Source of the DNA: Ophiocordyceps camponoti-saundersi (nom. inval.)
Taxonomy: Eukaryota; Ascomycota; Sordariomycetes; Hypocreales; Ophiocordycipitaceae
Length of the DNA: 64,000 nt
Direction of reading: 5' to 3'
Assembly (NCBI GenBank): GCA_003339415.1
Contig: PDHQ01000012.1
Location: forward strand, 310,001 to 374,000
Shown here: one piece after another, positions 47,070 to 57,267 of the stretch
Layout of the letters: the number at the start of each line of letters is the position of its first letter
Numbering within the stretch: the stretch's first letter is position 1
Program-made: the position numbers and the translations under genes
Notes under the pieces: model-generated
What the model was told of the DNA's origin: nothing
Databases searched by the model: none
The model's input: only the letters and a program-made list of their open reading frames with translations

Positions 47070-47438
47070 TGTCAGAAAATGACAGCGCCTAGGACCTATA
47101 TAGCTGAATAAGCCTAAATGATAGTACCCTTGAGGTACATGAACTTTTGGTGTAGTGGTCAAAGCCCTGCCTATTTCAACAGTTAAAAGCCGCAGTCTCT
47201 GCCAAGGCAGCTATTCGAGCCCTGGCGCATGCAATTTCCTGGGTTTTTCGGACCTACGATCTTACTATGCTAGTTACGTGAAAAGAAATTTAAAATTGAA
47301 TTCCTTTCCTCGTAACTGAGGGGGTGTGTCAGAAAATGATAGCGCCTAGGACCTATATGGCTGAATAAGCCTAAATGATAGTACCCTTAAGGTATATGAA
47401 CTTTTAGTGTAGTGGTCAAAGCCCTGCCCATTTCAACA
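47070..47438 (+). mobile_element. TRIM-like mini LTR element with Pol III-type boxes
   Basis: Two 112-bp direct repeats (47070-47181, 47327-47438) begin TGTCAG and end TTTCAACA, giving 5'-TG..CA-3'. They flank 145 bp with no ORF. They differ by about six transitions. The flanks CGATG (47065-47069) and CTATG (47439-47443) match at 4 of 5 bases, a plausible target duplication. A G-rich GAGGGGG immediately before the right repeat could be a polypurine tract. The left repeat contains TGGTGTAGTGG, a good Pol III A box. About 50 bp later, ATTCGAGCC at about 47213-47221 resembles a B box. It could be a terminal-repeat retrotransposon in miniature, or a tRNA-derived SINE duplicated by recombination. 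Confidence 0.6.
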
Positions 47439-48637
47439 CTATGCATCTACAGAGCTGAGAGCTGTATCCTCAATGCCCCCGTGTCGGTTCACGCAATAAT
47501 GTACTAGAAGCGACAGGCTCGACATGACTGAGACTGATACCAGTAAGCCCTTTAGACCATCTCCGAAAAAGAATCTCCTGATTGTCTCCTCACTCTCCTT
47601 CATGCGTGCGCTCACCGCAGCGAAAGGGGGGGGGGGAAACAAGCCACGGGGTTTCGGCCCGGTGGCGGGCGTCCGTGTCTCAATTGTTCCTTTCCTTCTG
47701 TAAGAGTGCTGAGACGAGCTGCAATGCAACGTCTCGTAGGTCGAAAACCTTGCCATCCGTCTGCTTATAATCCGTCCCTCGCAAAATCCACTTGATGAAG
47801 CTGCTTTCTCGTACATGTACGGATATATAGGTATGTAAGACCCGTCGACGGTAAGAAAGATAGCGAGCAAGCAAGCTCTGACGTGAGCCTCAAAATAGCT
47901 GTGGTAAACTGTCACATGCTTCTCATACGCGGTAAATATAGCAAAGGAGGCTTTGCAATTCACTGCGAATCGGCCCGAGCGGTTGACTGGATGCTCTTCG
48001 TATAAGACGATGGGGGTGTTAGTCGACGGCGGTGATGGCTGTTGCCTGCCTCTCTCTGCCGATATTGGTACAGTCATCAGCCACATCAACCAACTTGGCT
48101 GGATGAGACAGATCAGCTGTGTGCCACCGTCTTCATGGAGATACCTAGGTAGGTAGGCGGCTAGGTAGGTCAAGTCAGTCCTGAATGAACAAGCGTAACT
48201 AGTAGGCAGGGAGATTCGGTTAGTCGAGGATCGACAACTGCTAACATATGATGTGCATACGGATGCATGTATGTATGCAAAGGCCCTTGACTTGGCTAGA
48301 GCAAACGACGTCAGAGTGCGGGGGGAATGAATTAAACCGTGACGTCGATATCAGTAGAAAGAAGACCGTTTGCTACCTGCTCATCCATCAATCAGCTGCT
48401 TGTCAGCCCCGTGCAACCCCGTCCTCAATACCATGTCCCTTGCCTTCCCGCCTCTAACTCCCCCCCTCCCTCGTTCCTGAGACATCATCAAATATAAAGA
48501 GTGTCTTGCTGCTTCTTCAATTGCATCAGACTCTCGTCATTCTTCAGCTCATCGACAGAGATACAAGTAAAGGCAATCTTGACAACACTCACTCTCTTAC
48601 AGGAGGACACCATTTCTTCAACCACCAAGACAACAAA
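47439..48637. other. Intergenic with one unexplained long open frame
   Basis: A 244-codon frame is open on the minus strand (48173-47439). Its stop falls within the putative target duplication of the mini LTR element. Its composition and segments resemble no family I know, and I do not call it a gene. CCTAGGTAGGTAGG lies at 48144-48157. TATAAA at 48493-48498 belongs to the next gene. Confidence 0.4.
48493..48498 (+). promoter_or_regulatory. TATA box of the 199-aa secreted protein gene
   Basis: TATAAA lies about 140 bp before the ATG at 48638. Transcription would start near 48525 and give a roughly 110-nt leader. Confidence 0.5.
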
Positions 48638-49317
48638 ATGAAGCTCATCATCACCATCTCGACTCTGCTATTCAGCAGCATCGTCACCGCCGACGACATC
48701 CAATCCAAACCCTTCAACCTCGTTATCCGATCAGCCGACAAGGTTCTCAACGGACAGAAATTCTCCGCATGTCATTCCGGCGCCGCCATCGAATCGTTCT
48801 GCGTCAGCGGCAAGACCGGCGCATCCTTCTACTTCAACACCACCGAAGGATCCCAATCTCCCATGCCGGGATACGAACCGTCAGGGGCCCTTGTATACAA
48901 CTTGCCACTCGGAGGAGGTAACTCGCTCCTCACCTATGCCATTTCCCCTTCTTTCTCTTGGTCCAGCCTTCTAACTATTTATCCCCCCTCGTTGCAGTTC
49001 CAGATCATGTATCGGAACCAATGACGTTCTGGAACGACCCGTCCACCAACGTGGCCATGCCCATGTTGCAGCCTGGCTACGAGAGGCAATACGTAACCTT
49101 CGACAAGGACGGCTTGCTGGCAATCTTCAGCTACCTAGACGACACCCACACGCCCCCTACTGGAAACGAGGCGAGGGCGCTGAAGAATTGGTTCGTTTGC
49201 CAGACGTACTTCACCGGTTACCAGTACCGGACCCTCGCTTGGGTCCTGGGTAACGGCAGCGCCAAGCCTCAGAACCCCAGTTGCATCAAGGTCGAGGTTG
49301 AGCGGAAGTTTGTCTGA
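48638..49317 (+). CDS. Secreted protein, resembling the fungal DUF7907-type family
   Basis: Exons 48638-48917 and 48998-49317 (80-bp intron with a TTCTAAC branch site) give 199 aa. Residues 1-18 (MKLIITISTLLFSSIVTA) are a signal peptide. The mature protein starts DDIQSKPFNLVI. It has four cysteines, two in FSACHSGAAIESFCVSG and two near the C-terminus (FVCQTYF, PSCIKVEV). Tracts such as VSEPMTFW, YVTFDKDG and TLAWVLGNG match, from memory, a widespread ascomycete family of uncharacterised secreted proteins (DUF7907-like); this was not checked. One probable N-glycosylation site (NTT) is present. The function is unknown. An accessory or secreted context is shared with the neighbouring genes. Confidence 0.8.
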
Positions 49318-50618
49318 GTCGGCGTCGGCTTTGAACTTGCCGCGTTGATCGTTTGTTGGAGTGATTATGGGAACTTCCGGAGACTTCCGCTCAGGGATCC
49401 TAGGGGGGGAGGCTTAATGACGTTAATGGTAGAAGGAGAGGATTGAGCGGTCTCTCGTCGGTCCTTCAACTGTACAACTGTGTACATGTACTGCATCATT
49501 ACATTATAATAGCTAAAGATGATTCCGAGTCTGATGATCAAATGCCATGATCGTGATGTTGCAGCAATGGGTGAATCAAGAGCTCAAGTGACGAAGATGT
49601 CGTCAAATAATACATACGACAGCCTAACGCAGATGCCTTTTCTTTCTCCAAGTTTAAATTTGATCAGCTTCATTCTTGATAAGTTATGCCGGAGCTCATA
49701 AGACGGGTAATCTCGTCTCTCCGCGTGGCACAAAGAGATGTCCGGTTCCATACAAACACACTATATTCAATTAGGAAATGAAACAAAGTCTCTATTACAG
49801 AGTCATCTTACCGTTTCGTGGTCAAAATAGCACCGACAAACAAGTCAAGCGCTGGCTCTTTTCAAGCAGTCGTATCAAGAAAATAGCATCTTGAGTTGCA
49901 GTGTGTTATTCGGTGACGTAAAAAATACAACTCAACGTGAACCATCGTCAACAACTAATAGCACGATTCGACAACTATATGCAATCTCTCTCACAAGACG
50001 GATAGATAGAAGTCTCGTCAGAACTACGTTCACAATTTTATCATCCATCGAATGGTACTAGAAACCGTAGGAATTGCAACGTGAAGATAGATACAGTTGG
50101 TGATTACTCACGTCCAACACTTTTCGGGGTATACATGTAAGAATGCTACCAGGTTGAATAGATGCTAAACTCAGTTGAGATACTCTCTATCTTATATAGA
50201 GAGGCTCAGCAAAGTCAAATCCTCCTTTGTACTATTATTTTCTTCACTTGCTCTACTTGTTCTATGTAAATATGTGCAAAGCCCCTTTCCATGCAAATCA
50301 TGGCCGCGTTTTCACGCCTAGCATCCAGAATCTTGGGACAAGACTACATCCTCCTTCAACCCTTCTCTATCTGTGTATGTATGTATATCTTTACCTTTTC
50401 TACTCTCGAATCCTGCTGTTACAAAGCCAAAGAAGAAGCTGAAGAGACAGGTACAGATATAGAGTTGAGCTATATACATACATAAAGTTGTCACGATCCT
50501 TGTTGTATTCATTACACCTCGTAGGATAGTCCAAGACAGCTGTCCTCCTTCTCGGCCCAAACATGTCATTATTTAAACTCCAGCCTCTCCCTCCAAGCTT
50601 GAACAAAGCAGGGTAAAA
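49318..50618. other. Intergenic, AT-leaning, no gene seen
   Basis: This 1.3-kb stretch holds only short chance frames. The right end is the promoter of the terpene synthase, with an AT-rich TATTTAAA at about 50570, roughly 50 bp before the ATG. Confidence 0.5.
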
Positions 50619-51884
50619 ATGGAGACTAAGCAAGACTCCATCGCCGAAGAACTCGAACCGTCTGCGAGAGTCAACTCAACACCCGTACCATCTGAGCTCT
50701 ACGCCCATAACCGGGATTACTTTTCTCGCTTCAAGCCGCGCATCAGCAAGCATGGCCGGTTATTCGATGACACTGCTATCCGTTGCCAGATTGATCTTCT
50801 AGGCCGAGATCGTTTGGGCAGCGTCATCGGTAGCCTAAACCCCGTCAACGGCCCGTGGTGTGCTCTCGCCTATCCGGATTGCATCCCTAGCCGTGCCGGA
50901 CTGGTTGCCTACATGATTGAGATGGCATTTATCCATGACGGTCTGTCTCTCCCTGTAGTGATGCTGTTTAGTCCGGATTTTTTCCGTCTGACAAGGCACT
51001 TTCAGATTCGAAGCCGTCTGAGATTAAAGCGGTGCGTTCTAGAGATTGATCAGCTTCGGTCTTGACGACATCGTTGAATCAACCTCTTGCTAACTCCTTA
51101 CTTATCTGTAGACTTCGCTAGATGTTGACTTTTCACAAGATGACTCTGTCCACAAATCAACGCTCTCCAGGGCAGCGGCCGAAGCTATCAAAGGAAACCC
51201 CCAGATCAGCAGCATCCTCATCCAAGGGTGGAATGTCTGGAAGCAGGGCCAGGTGAAGATGGAGCACAAGATCAAGCAACACGCAAGCCTCGAGCAGTAC
51301 CTCGAAGATCGCGAATCAGACGTAGGATGGGGGTAAGTTGGAGACGCAAAACCACAAACCTGCCGTGAAAGCTCTCGTCGAGTCGGACTAATTTGCTACA
51401 CTGTAGACTGGCCGCTGCCATGGCCGCCTTTGCGACTGATGTCTGTCTCACGCCAGACGAGACGGTCGCTGTAGAGCCTGTGGCTAAGCCTATAACTCAT
51501 GTCGCCATACTCACCAACGACTACTTGTCCTACGATATGGAGAAGAGGAGACACCTGGCCTCGCGAGGTGATGGTCCCCTGGTCAATGCCGTGGCGCTCT
51601 TTATGCGATGGGATTCCCTCTCCGTAGAAGAGACCAAGGTGAAAGCGAGGCAGAGAATCCTCGAGTTCGAAGACCAGTACTGCAATCTCAAAGCGGAGTT
51701 TTTGGCGTCGGACATCTGCTCTGCTAGCTGCAGCACGAGCGTCTTGCGTTGGTTTGATGCTATTGAGTGCATGGTTTCGGGGAGCCTGCTATGGAGCTTG
51801 ACTTGCCCTCGGTATCATGGTTTTACCGAGAACCCATACTTGGAATACGTGAGGCTGAGGGAGAAGGAGGGAGTGAGGTTTTAG
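50619..51884 (+). CDS. Stand-alone class I terpene synthase (cyclase)
   Basis: Exons 50619-50940, 51006-51031, 51112-51332 and 51407-51884 give 348 aa. Splicing across the 65-bp first intron (CTGAC branch) restores MAFIHDDSKPSE, the aspartate-rich metal-binding segment at 107-113. The second intron has a GCTAAC branch. The NSE motif is exact, NDYLSYDME at 227-235 (NDxxSxxxE). A C-terminal Arg-Tyr pair lies in CPRYHGF. These are the diphosphate- and magnesium-binding elements of class I cyclases. PWCALAYPDCIPSR and the overall plan resemble the cyclase half of bifunctional fusicoccadiene/ophiobolin-type enzymes, but no prenyltransferase domain follows. The product (sesqui-, di- or sesterterpene) cannot be told. 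The spacing DDxxxxE is one residue longer than the usual DDxxE/DDxxxE. No P450 or transporter lies nearby. Confidence 0.85.
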
Positions 51885-52471
51885 CAAGTGCTTTGTGTAC
51901 GTTGAAAGCGTGTGTGTGTGTGTGTGTATCGGAGATGAAGAAGGACGTTGTGAATCAGGGGCCTCGATCGTGATGGCATCTCGACCGAAGACATGGTGGC
52001 TTCCCTTATTCCATCAAGCCATGATCCTCCTCATTCAGTCAAATTGGTTTCGTGAACCGTCATTTGTTTTTTTCCCACGCGATGGCGCACAAAGACTCGG
52101 CTTCTGAGACTCGTCATCTCAGCTGGGTTGGGGAGCCTGGCAGTCGTGGCTGATCTGACGGTCGACGAAACCGTCGTAGAACAACCACGTGTGCGCCGCT
52201 GCATGATCATGGTTGCGACGGTTCTCACGACTCCTCTCATATCCATCGAGGACAACAGATCGTCGACCTCTGCGCACTGATGGAGGAAGCATGAGAGACA
52301 TGGGCTACCTACGGCCTTGATGCCACATGCCTTAGGTAGCCAGACAGATGAATACAATCTTCTTCTTCTTCAGCCGTTAGATTACTATCAACACGATGGC
52401 ATCTCTCCCCTTTTCTCTTTGCAGATGACGAATATCTGTCCCATGAAATATCACAATGCATACATACATAC
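51885..52471. other. Intergenic between terpene synthase and GPI-type protein
   Basis: This is a convergent region with a GT tract at 51909-51926. No gene was recognised. Confidence 0.5.
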
Positions 52472-53417
52472 TCAGACAACAAGAACAGCAACCAGACCGA
52501 CAGCGGCCAGAACGTCGGCAGCTCGATGCACCGGCGCACCGGCCGTAGGCATCGTCATCGGACTGGTACTGGCAGTAGTCATTGCGCCAGACGACGATGG
52601 CGACGACGATGGCGACGACGATGCGCCGCCGGGGTTATAGGGCTGCATCGACGAGGACGTCATGGAAGGCTGGGGCGCACCGAGGCTGGTGCCGGTCCCT
52701 TCAGGGATGCTCATGATACCCGAATCGGACGTGTTTCCTTCGGGAATGCTCATGACGCCGGTTTCCGTCGTCTCAATGTTCGTCGTGCCCGTTCCTTCGG
52801 GGATGCTCAACGAGCCCGTCTCCGTCGTGGTGCCTTCGGGGATGGAGAGGACGCTCGTCTGCGATCCTTCGATGTCGGTGGTGCCCGTGCCTTCGGGGAT
52901 GGTGAGGAAGCCCGTCTCGGTGACCGTCCCCATGCTCGTACCCTCAGGGATGCTCAAGGTCCCCGACTCAACAAAGGCGCCAGCCGAAGGCGTCACGCTG
53001 GGCTTGCACCGCGACGCAGGCAGCATGTAGGGATCTTTGGCGTTGACGAGACACTGTTATTTTTTTTTCCCTCCCACCGTCAGTCTCTCTCTCTCTCTCT
53101 CTCTCATATACAACAACGATGCAGTCCTTTTTAAAACTACTCACATTCTTGTGACACACGGCATCGCCCGCCTCCTCGGCGCTCTGGAAGCAAGCAGCCG
53201 ACGCCCCGGCTCCGGCCCCGTCTTGAGGGTGAGCGGCATAGTCGTCGGAGCAGCGGGTAGGAGAGCCGTAAGCCTGGTCGTTGCAGCGCAGGATGATGTT
53301 ATCGGAGACGCAGTAGCTAGCGTTTGCCTTTGCACAGTTGACGCCCTTTGCGTCCGAGATGCCGGTGGCGGTGACGCAGCTGCCGGCGGTGACGATGACG
53401 ACGGCCAACGGCTTCAT
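52472..53417 (-). CDS. Cysteine-rich secreted protein with SIPEGT repeats and GPI-type C-terminus
   Basis: Exons 53417-53145 and 53053-52472 give 284 aa; the 91-bp phase-0 intron contains a CT/GA tract. The start MKPLAVVIVTAGSCVTATG is a signal peptide; an ATG three codons upstream is possible. Residues of about 25-110 contain ten or so cysteines (NASYCVSDNIILRC, TRCSDDYAAH, GDAVCHKNCLV), a head module I recall from fungal wall-associated proteins. It is followed by about seven repeats of the type TETGxLSIPEGTG, then a Ser/Thr/Pro-rich stalk. The C-terminus AADVLAAVGLVAVLVV is a hydrophobic GPI-attachment signal. It is therefore a probable cell-surface protein. Repeat number may vary between strains. 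No enzymatic domain was seen. Confidence 0.82.
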
Positions 53418-53520
53418 CCTGAGCACTTTTGTATGTGCTGCGCCTTTTTTTTTTGAGTCTCTGTTTTTTTTCCCCCGTCACTCTCTGTTTCTCTTACCCC
53501 CTTCGTTCGCCTTGCTTCTT

Positions 53521-53526
53521 CTTATA
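53521..53526 (-). promoter_or_regulatory. TATA-like element of the SIPEGT protein gene
   Basis: TATAAG on the minus strand lies about 105 bp upstream of the ATG at 53417, with pyrimidine-rich sequence between them. Confidence 0.35.
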
Positions 53527-54227
53527 CCTGTTAAACAGAGAGGCTCAGACTCGGAGAACAATAAAGCGAACCTTTTACTTTTTCCTTCTCTTACTTGCTT
53601 TTTTCCTCTTTAAAACACTTGGATATCACAAGTGTCCTCGTGAAGAACGAGATAAAGGCGTTCAGAAGACGCAACGTTCCCGACCAGTATAAATTAAAAG
53701 AGAAGATGAATGAAACCTACCTCGTCTCTCTCTTTCTCTCTCTCTCTCTCTCCCCTCGCTTCTGGAACGCGACCGGACTTCGAGGGTCAGGTGCTGAAAT
53801 CTTGTTCCGACTCGATCACGACCGATGTCTTGAACTCTTAGACTAGAAAGATAGGCGATGGTGGCTCAACTAAAGGGTGAGAAAAAAAAAGGAAGAAAAG
53901 AAAAAAACGGCTTTAAAAAGAGAGGAGGGTTGGCATTCCAACTGGTTTCGAGTCGCTATATATAGCTTTTTTACACCCTCCATCTCTCCATCTCTCTTCT
54001 CACTACCACGGGGACGGTGGCTGCGTTGGCGGAATTCTTTGTACATCGTCTGGGAGATTGGTGAGGGGAAAGAGGGGGAAGGTGATTGAGGGGCGAGCAA
54101 TATCCAGTTCAGCTATAAGGATCGGATACGTCACTTGTTGATCCGAAGTGGTAGAGAAACGCCGTTGAAGAGACTTTTGTGTGTGGCGTTTAATCGTTGT
54201 TTCTATCCCTTTTTTTTATTTTTCGGG

Positions 54228-54263
<36 letters not shown>

Positions 54264-54619
54264 TACAACAGCATACATACGTACATACATACAGCCTGTT
54301 AGGAAGAAGAAGAGAAGAGAGAGAGAGATCAAAGCCCAGAACCTTGGTGGGAGGCTGTTGTTGGCTGTGTGAGTGTGTGTGTGCTCTACGGTATATGCGA
54401 GGCTATGATGGCATCATGCGACCACCCCCCCCCCCAGCTTTAGGCCGTTTCGGGCAAGACGATAACTACCCTCCAACAGACAACAGTATCACGGCCAGCC
54501 ACGTTATTATTGGCTTGAGACAACCTTCACCGACCCTCTCAACCTGACCCCGAATAGTCACTTTCCGAAGAGGGGAGAGACCTGCCTTTAAGCGAGGTGC
54601 GGCGCAATATTTGTGTTAT

Positions 54620-54712
54620 GTTGTATGTATGTATGTATGTATGTATGTATGTATCCGTATATTATTGCCTGCCTGCCTGGCTGCTGGGTGTCTGTCTGTC
54701 TGTCTGTCTGTC
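54620..54712. repeat. Tetranucleotide microsatellites (ATGT)n and (TCTG)n
   Basis: About eight ATGT units are followed, after a short gap, by about six TCTG units and CCTGCCTGCC/CTACCTACC runs. Length is likely to vary between strains. Confidence 0.75.
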
Positions 54713-55413
54713 TGCCTGCCTACCTACCTATTATGAACTCGTACTACCTTTACACTCTCTTCACCATCATATCCCATTCATCGTACATATGTACATACAT
54801 ACATACCTTGGTATCCACCCTCGCTGCTTGTCTGACTTGCCTCTTCCCGAAGCCTTGGCGTAGAAGCAGGGGTGCGAGACAGAGGTCAAAACAGACAAGT
54901 GGGAAGTGAAAAAAAGAAAGTAGAAGAGAACGAGTAAGTGATCGACAGCCAGCCCTCGTATCATCTCCTGTCTGTCTCTCCCTCAGTCTCTCTCTCTCTC
55001 ACACACATAACTCTGCAGAGACAATCGACGTCACCAGAACCCAGTCCCATGCCCTTTCTCTACGGATACTGCAATCACAGAGGGAAACTGAATTCAGCCT
55101 GTCAATTCACCTTCCCTTTCTTCCTCGTCCTCACACATTCACCTACCTTCTCTCTTTTACTTCGCACATCAACTTTCCGATGAGATCCGGAGATCGAAAC
55201 ACGAAGGTGGCAAGGCCGCGTCAGTCTGTCGACGTAAACTCACCAAATCCACTTCACTGCTCTACGGAGTCGGATAATCTCGCATCTCTTCGGAGTTGTC
55301 CTCCATTTCTGAGAGGTGCCCGAGTCGCGTTGCTCACGACTGTTCTTGCGCAGGGGACTCGTTGTTGGAAGGCGGCGAAAGCTCGCTGAGCAATCCGTTC
55401 TTACTGGGTAAGC

Positions 55414-56028
55414 TCAAACGTGGCTTCCAAACCCTTCCCCGGCCTCGTCAAGGTTGACGAGTTGCTCGTTTGACTTTTTACCCCTCGCAATCGCTTCAAA
55501 GGTGACATGATCCTTCGAAGCCACTAGACTCTTGTATTCTTTCCAGTTGTGTTGGCCGAGGACGTCGCCTAATAGTATGACCTTTCGGTTCCTCACCGTC
55601 AGCACCCAACAATCTACGCCTCACCGATGTCCGCGTGGCGCGCTAAAAGTCCCAATGGCTTGCTTGCGTAGCCGTACCTGGACAAGCCATTCGGCAGTTC
55701 TGAGTCGCAAGTAAGAGCATTTGTGAAAGGAAATCTTCCAAGAGATCAGCGGGTACATCGTTCATTCCTGTTGCGACCTCGACGTATTACGGATGTATGG
55801 ACGTAGTTGTCATGAGCGACGCAACTAGAGCACTTCTGAAAAATGGAGGCTCTCCCGAAGAGATGCGAGATCAACGGTCTTCATAGGGCACTGCACCACT
55901 GGCTCAATAAAAGAAGGCCATGAATTTGACAGCTGACTTCGAGGTTTTGCTGTTGCAAAAGTCGTCAGTACGTCACTCATGACGAACAAAAAATATGAAC
56001 GGCTCTGATCAAAACTCATGGCTCTCAT
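55414..56028 (-). CDS. Small unrecognised three-exon gene (164 aa)
   Basis: Exons 56028-55834, 55777-55678 and 55613-55414 join in frame through introns of 56 and 64 bp. The joined protein reads continuously, with segments such as DLASLRESLHFSEVATG, NDVPADLLEDFLSQMLLL, NCRMACPDCWVLTVRN and KVILLGDVLGQHNWKEYK, and ends EGFGSHV. Coding character is good in exons 2 and 3. The first donor (GTGCTC) is weak, so the N-terminus is least certain, and MSFDQSRSYF four codons in is an alternative start. It has four cysteines clustered in NCRMACPDCW. There is no signal peptide or membrane helix, and I cannot name a family. It may be a truncated remnant of a larger gene. Confidence 0.45.
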
Positions 56029-57267
56029 CGCTAGTCTGCCTGTCTCTTCACACTCGCTTCTCCAGCCAAAGCCAATAGAGAAAGCTCCCGTAGAGTCGAG
56101 TTTGACAGACCAACCGAACAGTTAAGCTCGACCAACAGCGACCTAGGAATAGGGAGGTAGGCTCCAAGGTTGGTAGGTAGGTGGTAAGCATGACGTAGAT
56201 GTCAGTGAGCAAGTGAGACACCATGAGGGTAGTCGAAAGTCGCCATCACTTCTGTCAAGGCCGCTGAGTTGAAGACGAACCGAAGTAAAAACGTAGAGAA
56301 TGGAGCTTCAACTTCACCACAGCTGCAACGACTTGAAGCACCGTCACCATCAACATGCGAAGTGGCAAGCAATACGGATAGAAACAGGGAGTTTTCTCGT
56401 GGCGTAACGCGTGGCGTCACAGAGTCTGCAAGGGGTTTAATTGCTTACCTAGGTAGGTAGGTAGATAGGTATGATGATGCGTGAACATGGCGTCTTCATC
56501 AGCCAGTCTGCACGGCGCTCTCCGAGGAGGTGTAGTCGGACTGGTGGCCGGCTGTCTGCTGAGTCCTTCTTATCAATGCCCCGGTTACAGTCGACGGACC
56601 TGCTGTGCGAATATCTGCAGAGGAGAGGATTTAGTGGGTACCTATCTAGGCGTCTGATTCGAACATGAATGCTACTCGCACGCTCAACTCCTGCCCCTGT
56701 GGGCGCTAGCGCATGTACATAAGTCGACGCCGGCCACTGACAAAGGCGCTCGCTGACAGAGGCCCAAGTACCGCGTACGAATCCAGCCACCGTGGCACTG
56801 TACATGTTCATGACGGAGCTCCGCAACGTGTGCTCGCCTCTTTTCCCTGCAGAGGGAAAAATCTCTCCTTCACCCTCAACAAGCCAACCAACTCTTCCTC
56901 AGTCGCAGCGCCTCTTTTCACGGCCAAGAGACGACGATAGCCTCCATCTTGAGAATCAACCATCCGGGTTCAGGCTCAACAGTCGTGAGCTTCAACGCCA
57001 TCGTCTACATACACACTTACTTGGACATGCTCGATCGATATCAGTCCTCCCAACCAAGTCGACTAAATCTGCTCTGGCCCTCTTCCGCCCTGCCCAACAC
57101 CCACCGGCCGGTTGCTTGACGACAACTCTGATTTGCTGGCGTCCTCAAACTATCGTTTCAGTATTTCAGTATGCAAACGACCTACTGGCTTCACCACGTC
57201 AGCTCAGTCGCAAGCTTTCGCTCTCGCCCCTTCTGAGCATGCTCCCCAGTTGGCCCTGACGCTGTCG
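56029..57267. other. Intergenic / 5' region of the large disordered protein gene
   Basis: TAGGTAGG-type motifs lie at about 56155-56183 and 56447-56470. A 155-codon frame at 56792-57259 overlaps the neighbouring gene's 5' region in another frame and looks spurious. An in-frame open stretch without ATG precedes the start at 57268. Confidence 0.45.

Larger units (their letters stand above)
53418..55413. other. Microsatellite-rich intergenic region
   Basis: It contains a CT tract (about 53726-53752), (TG)n (about 54228-54261), a C13 tract (about 54426), (ATGT)n (about 54620-54655), (TCTG)n (about 54688-54712) and another CT tract near 54990. Such tandem di- and tetranucleotides are absent from the RIP block. 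No coding exon was recognised. Confidence 0.6.

Noticed and set aside
56792..57259. 155-codon plus-strand frame upstream of the large protein
   Set aside because: It overlaps the neighbouring gene's 5' region in another frame and has no splice signals or recognisable segments.
57112..57267. Extension of the large disordered protein upstream to a TTG
   Set aside because: There is no ATG in this part and it looks like leader sequence; the first ATG at 57268 was preferred.
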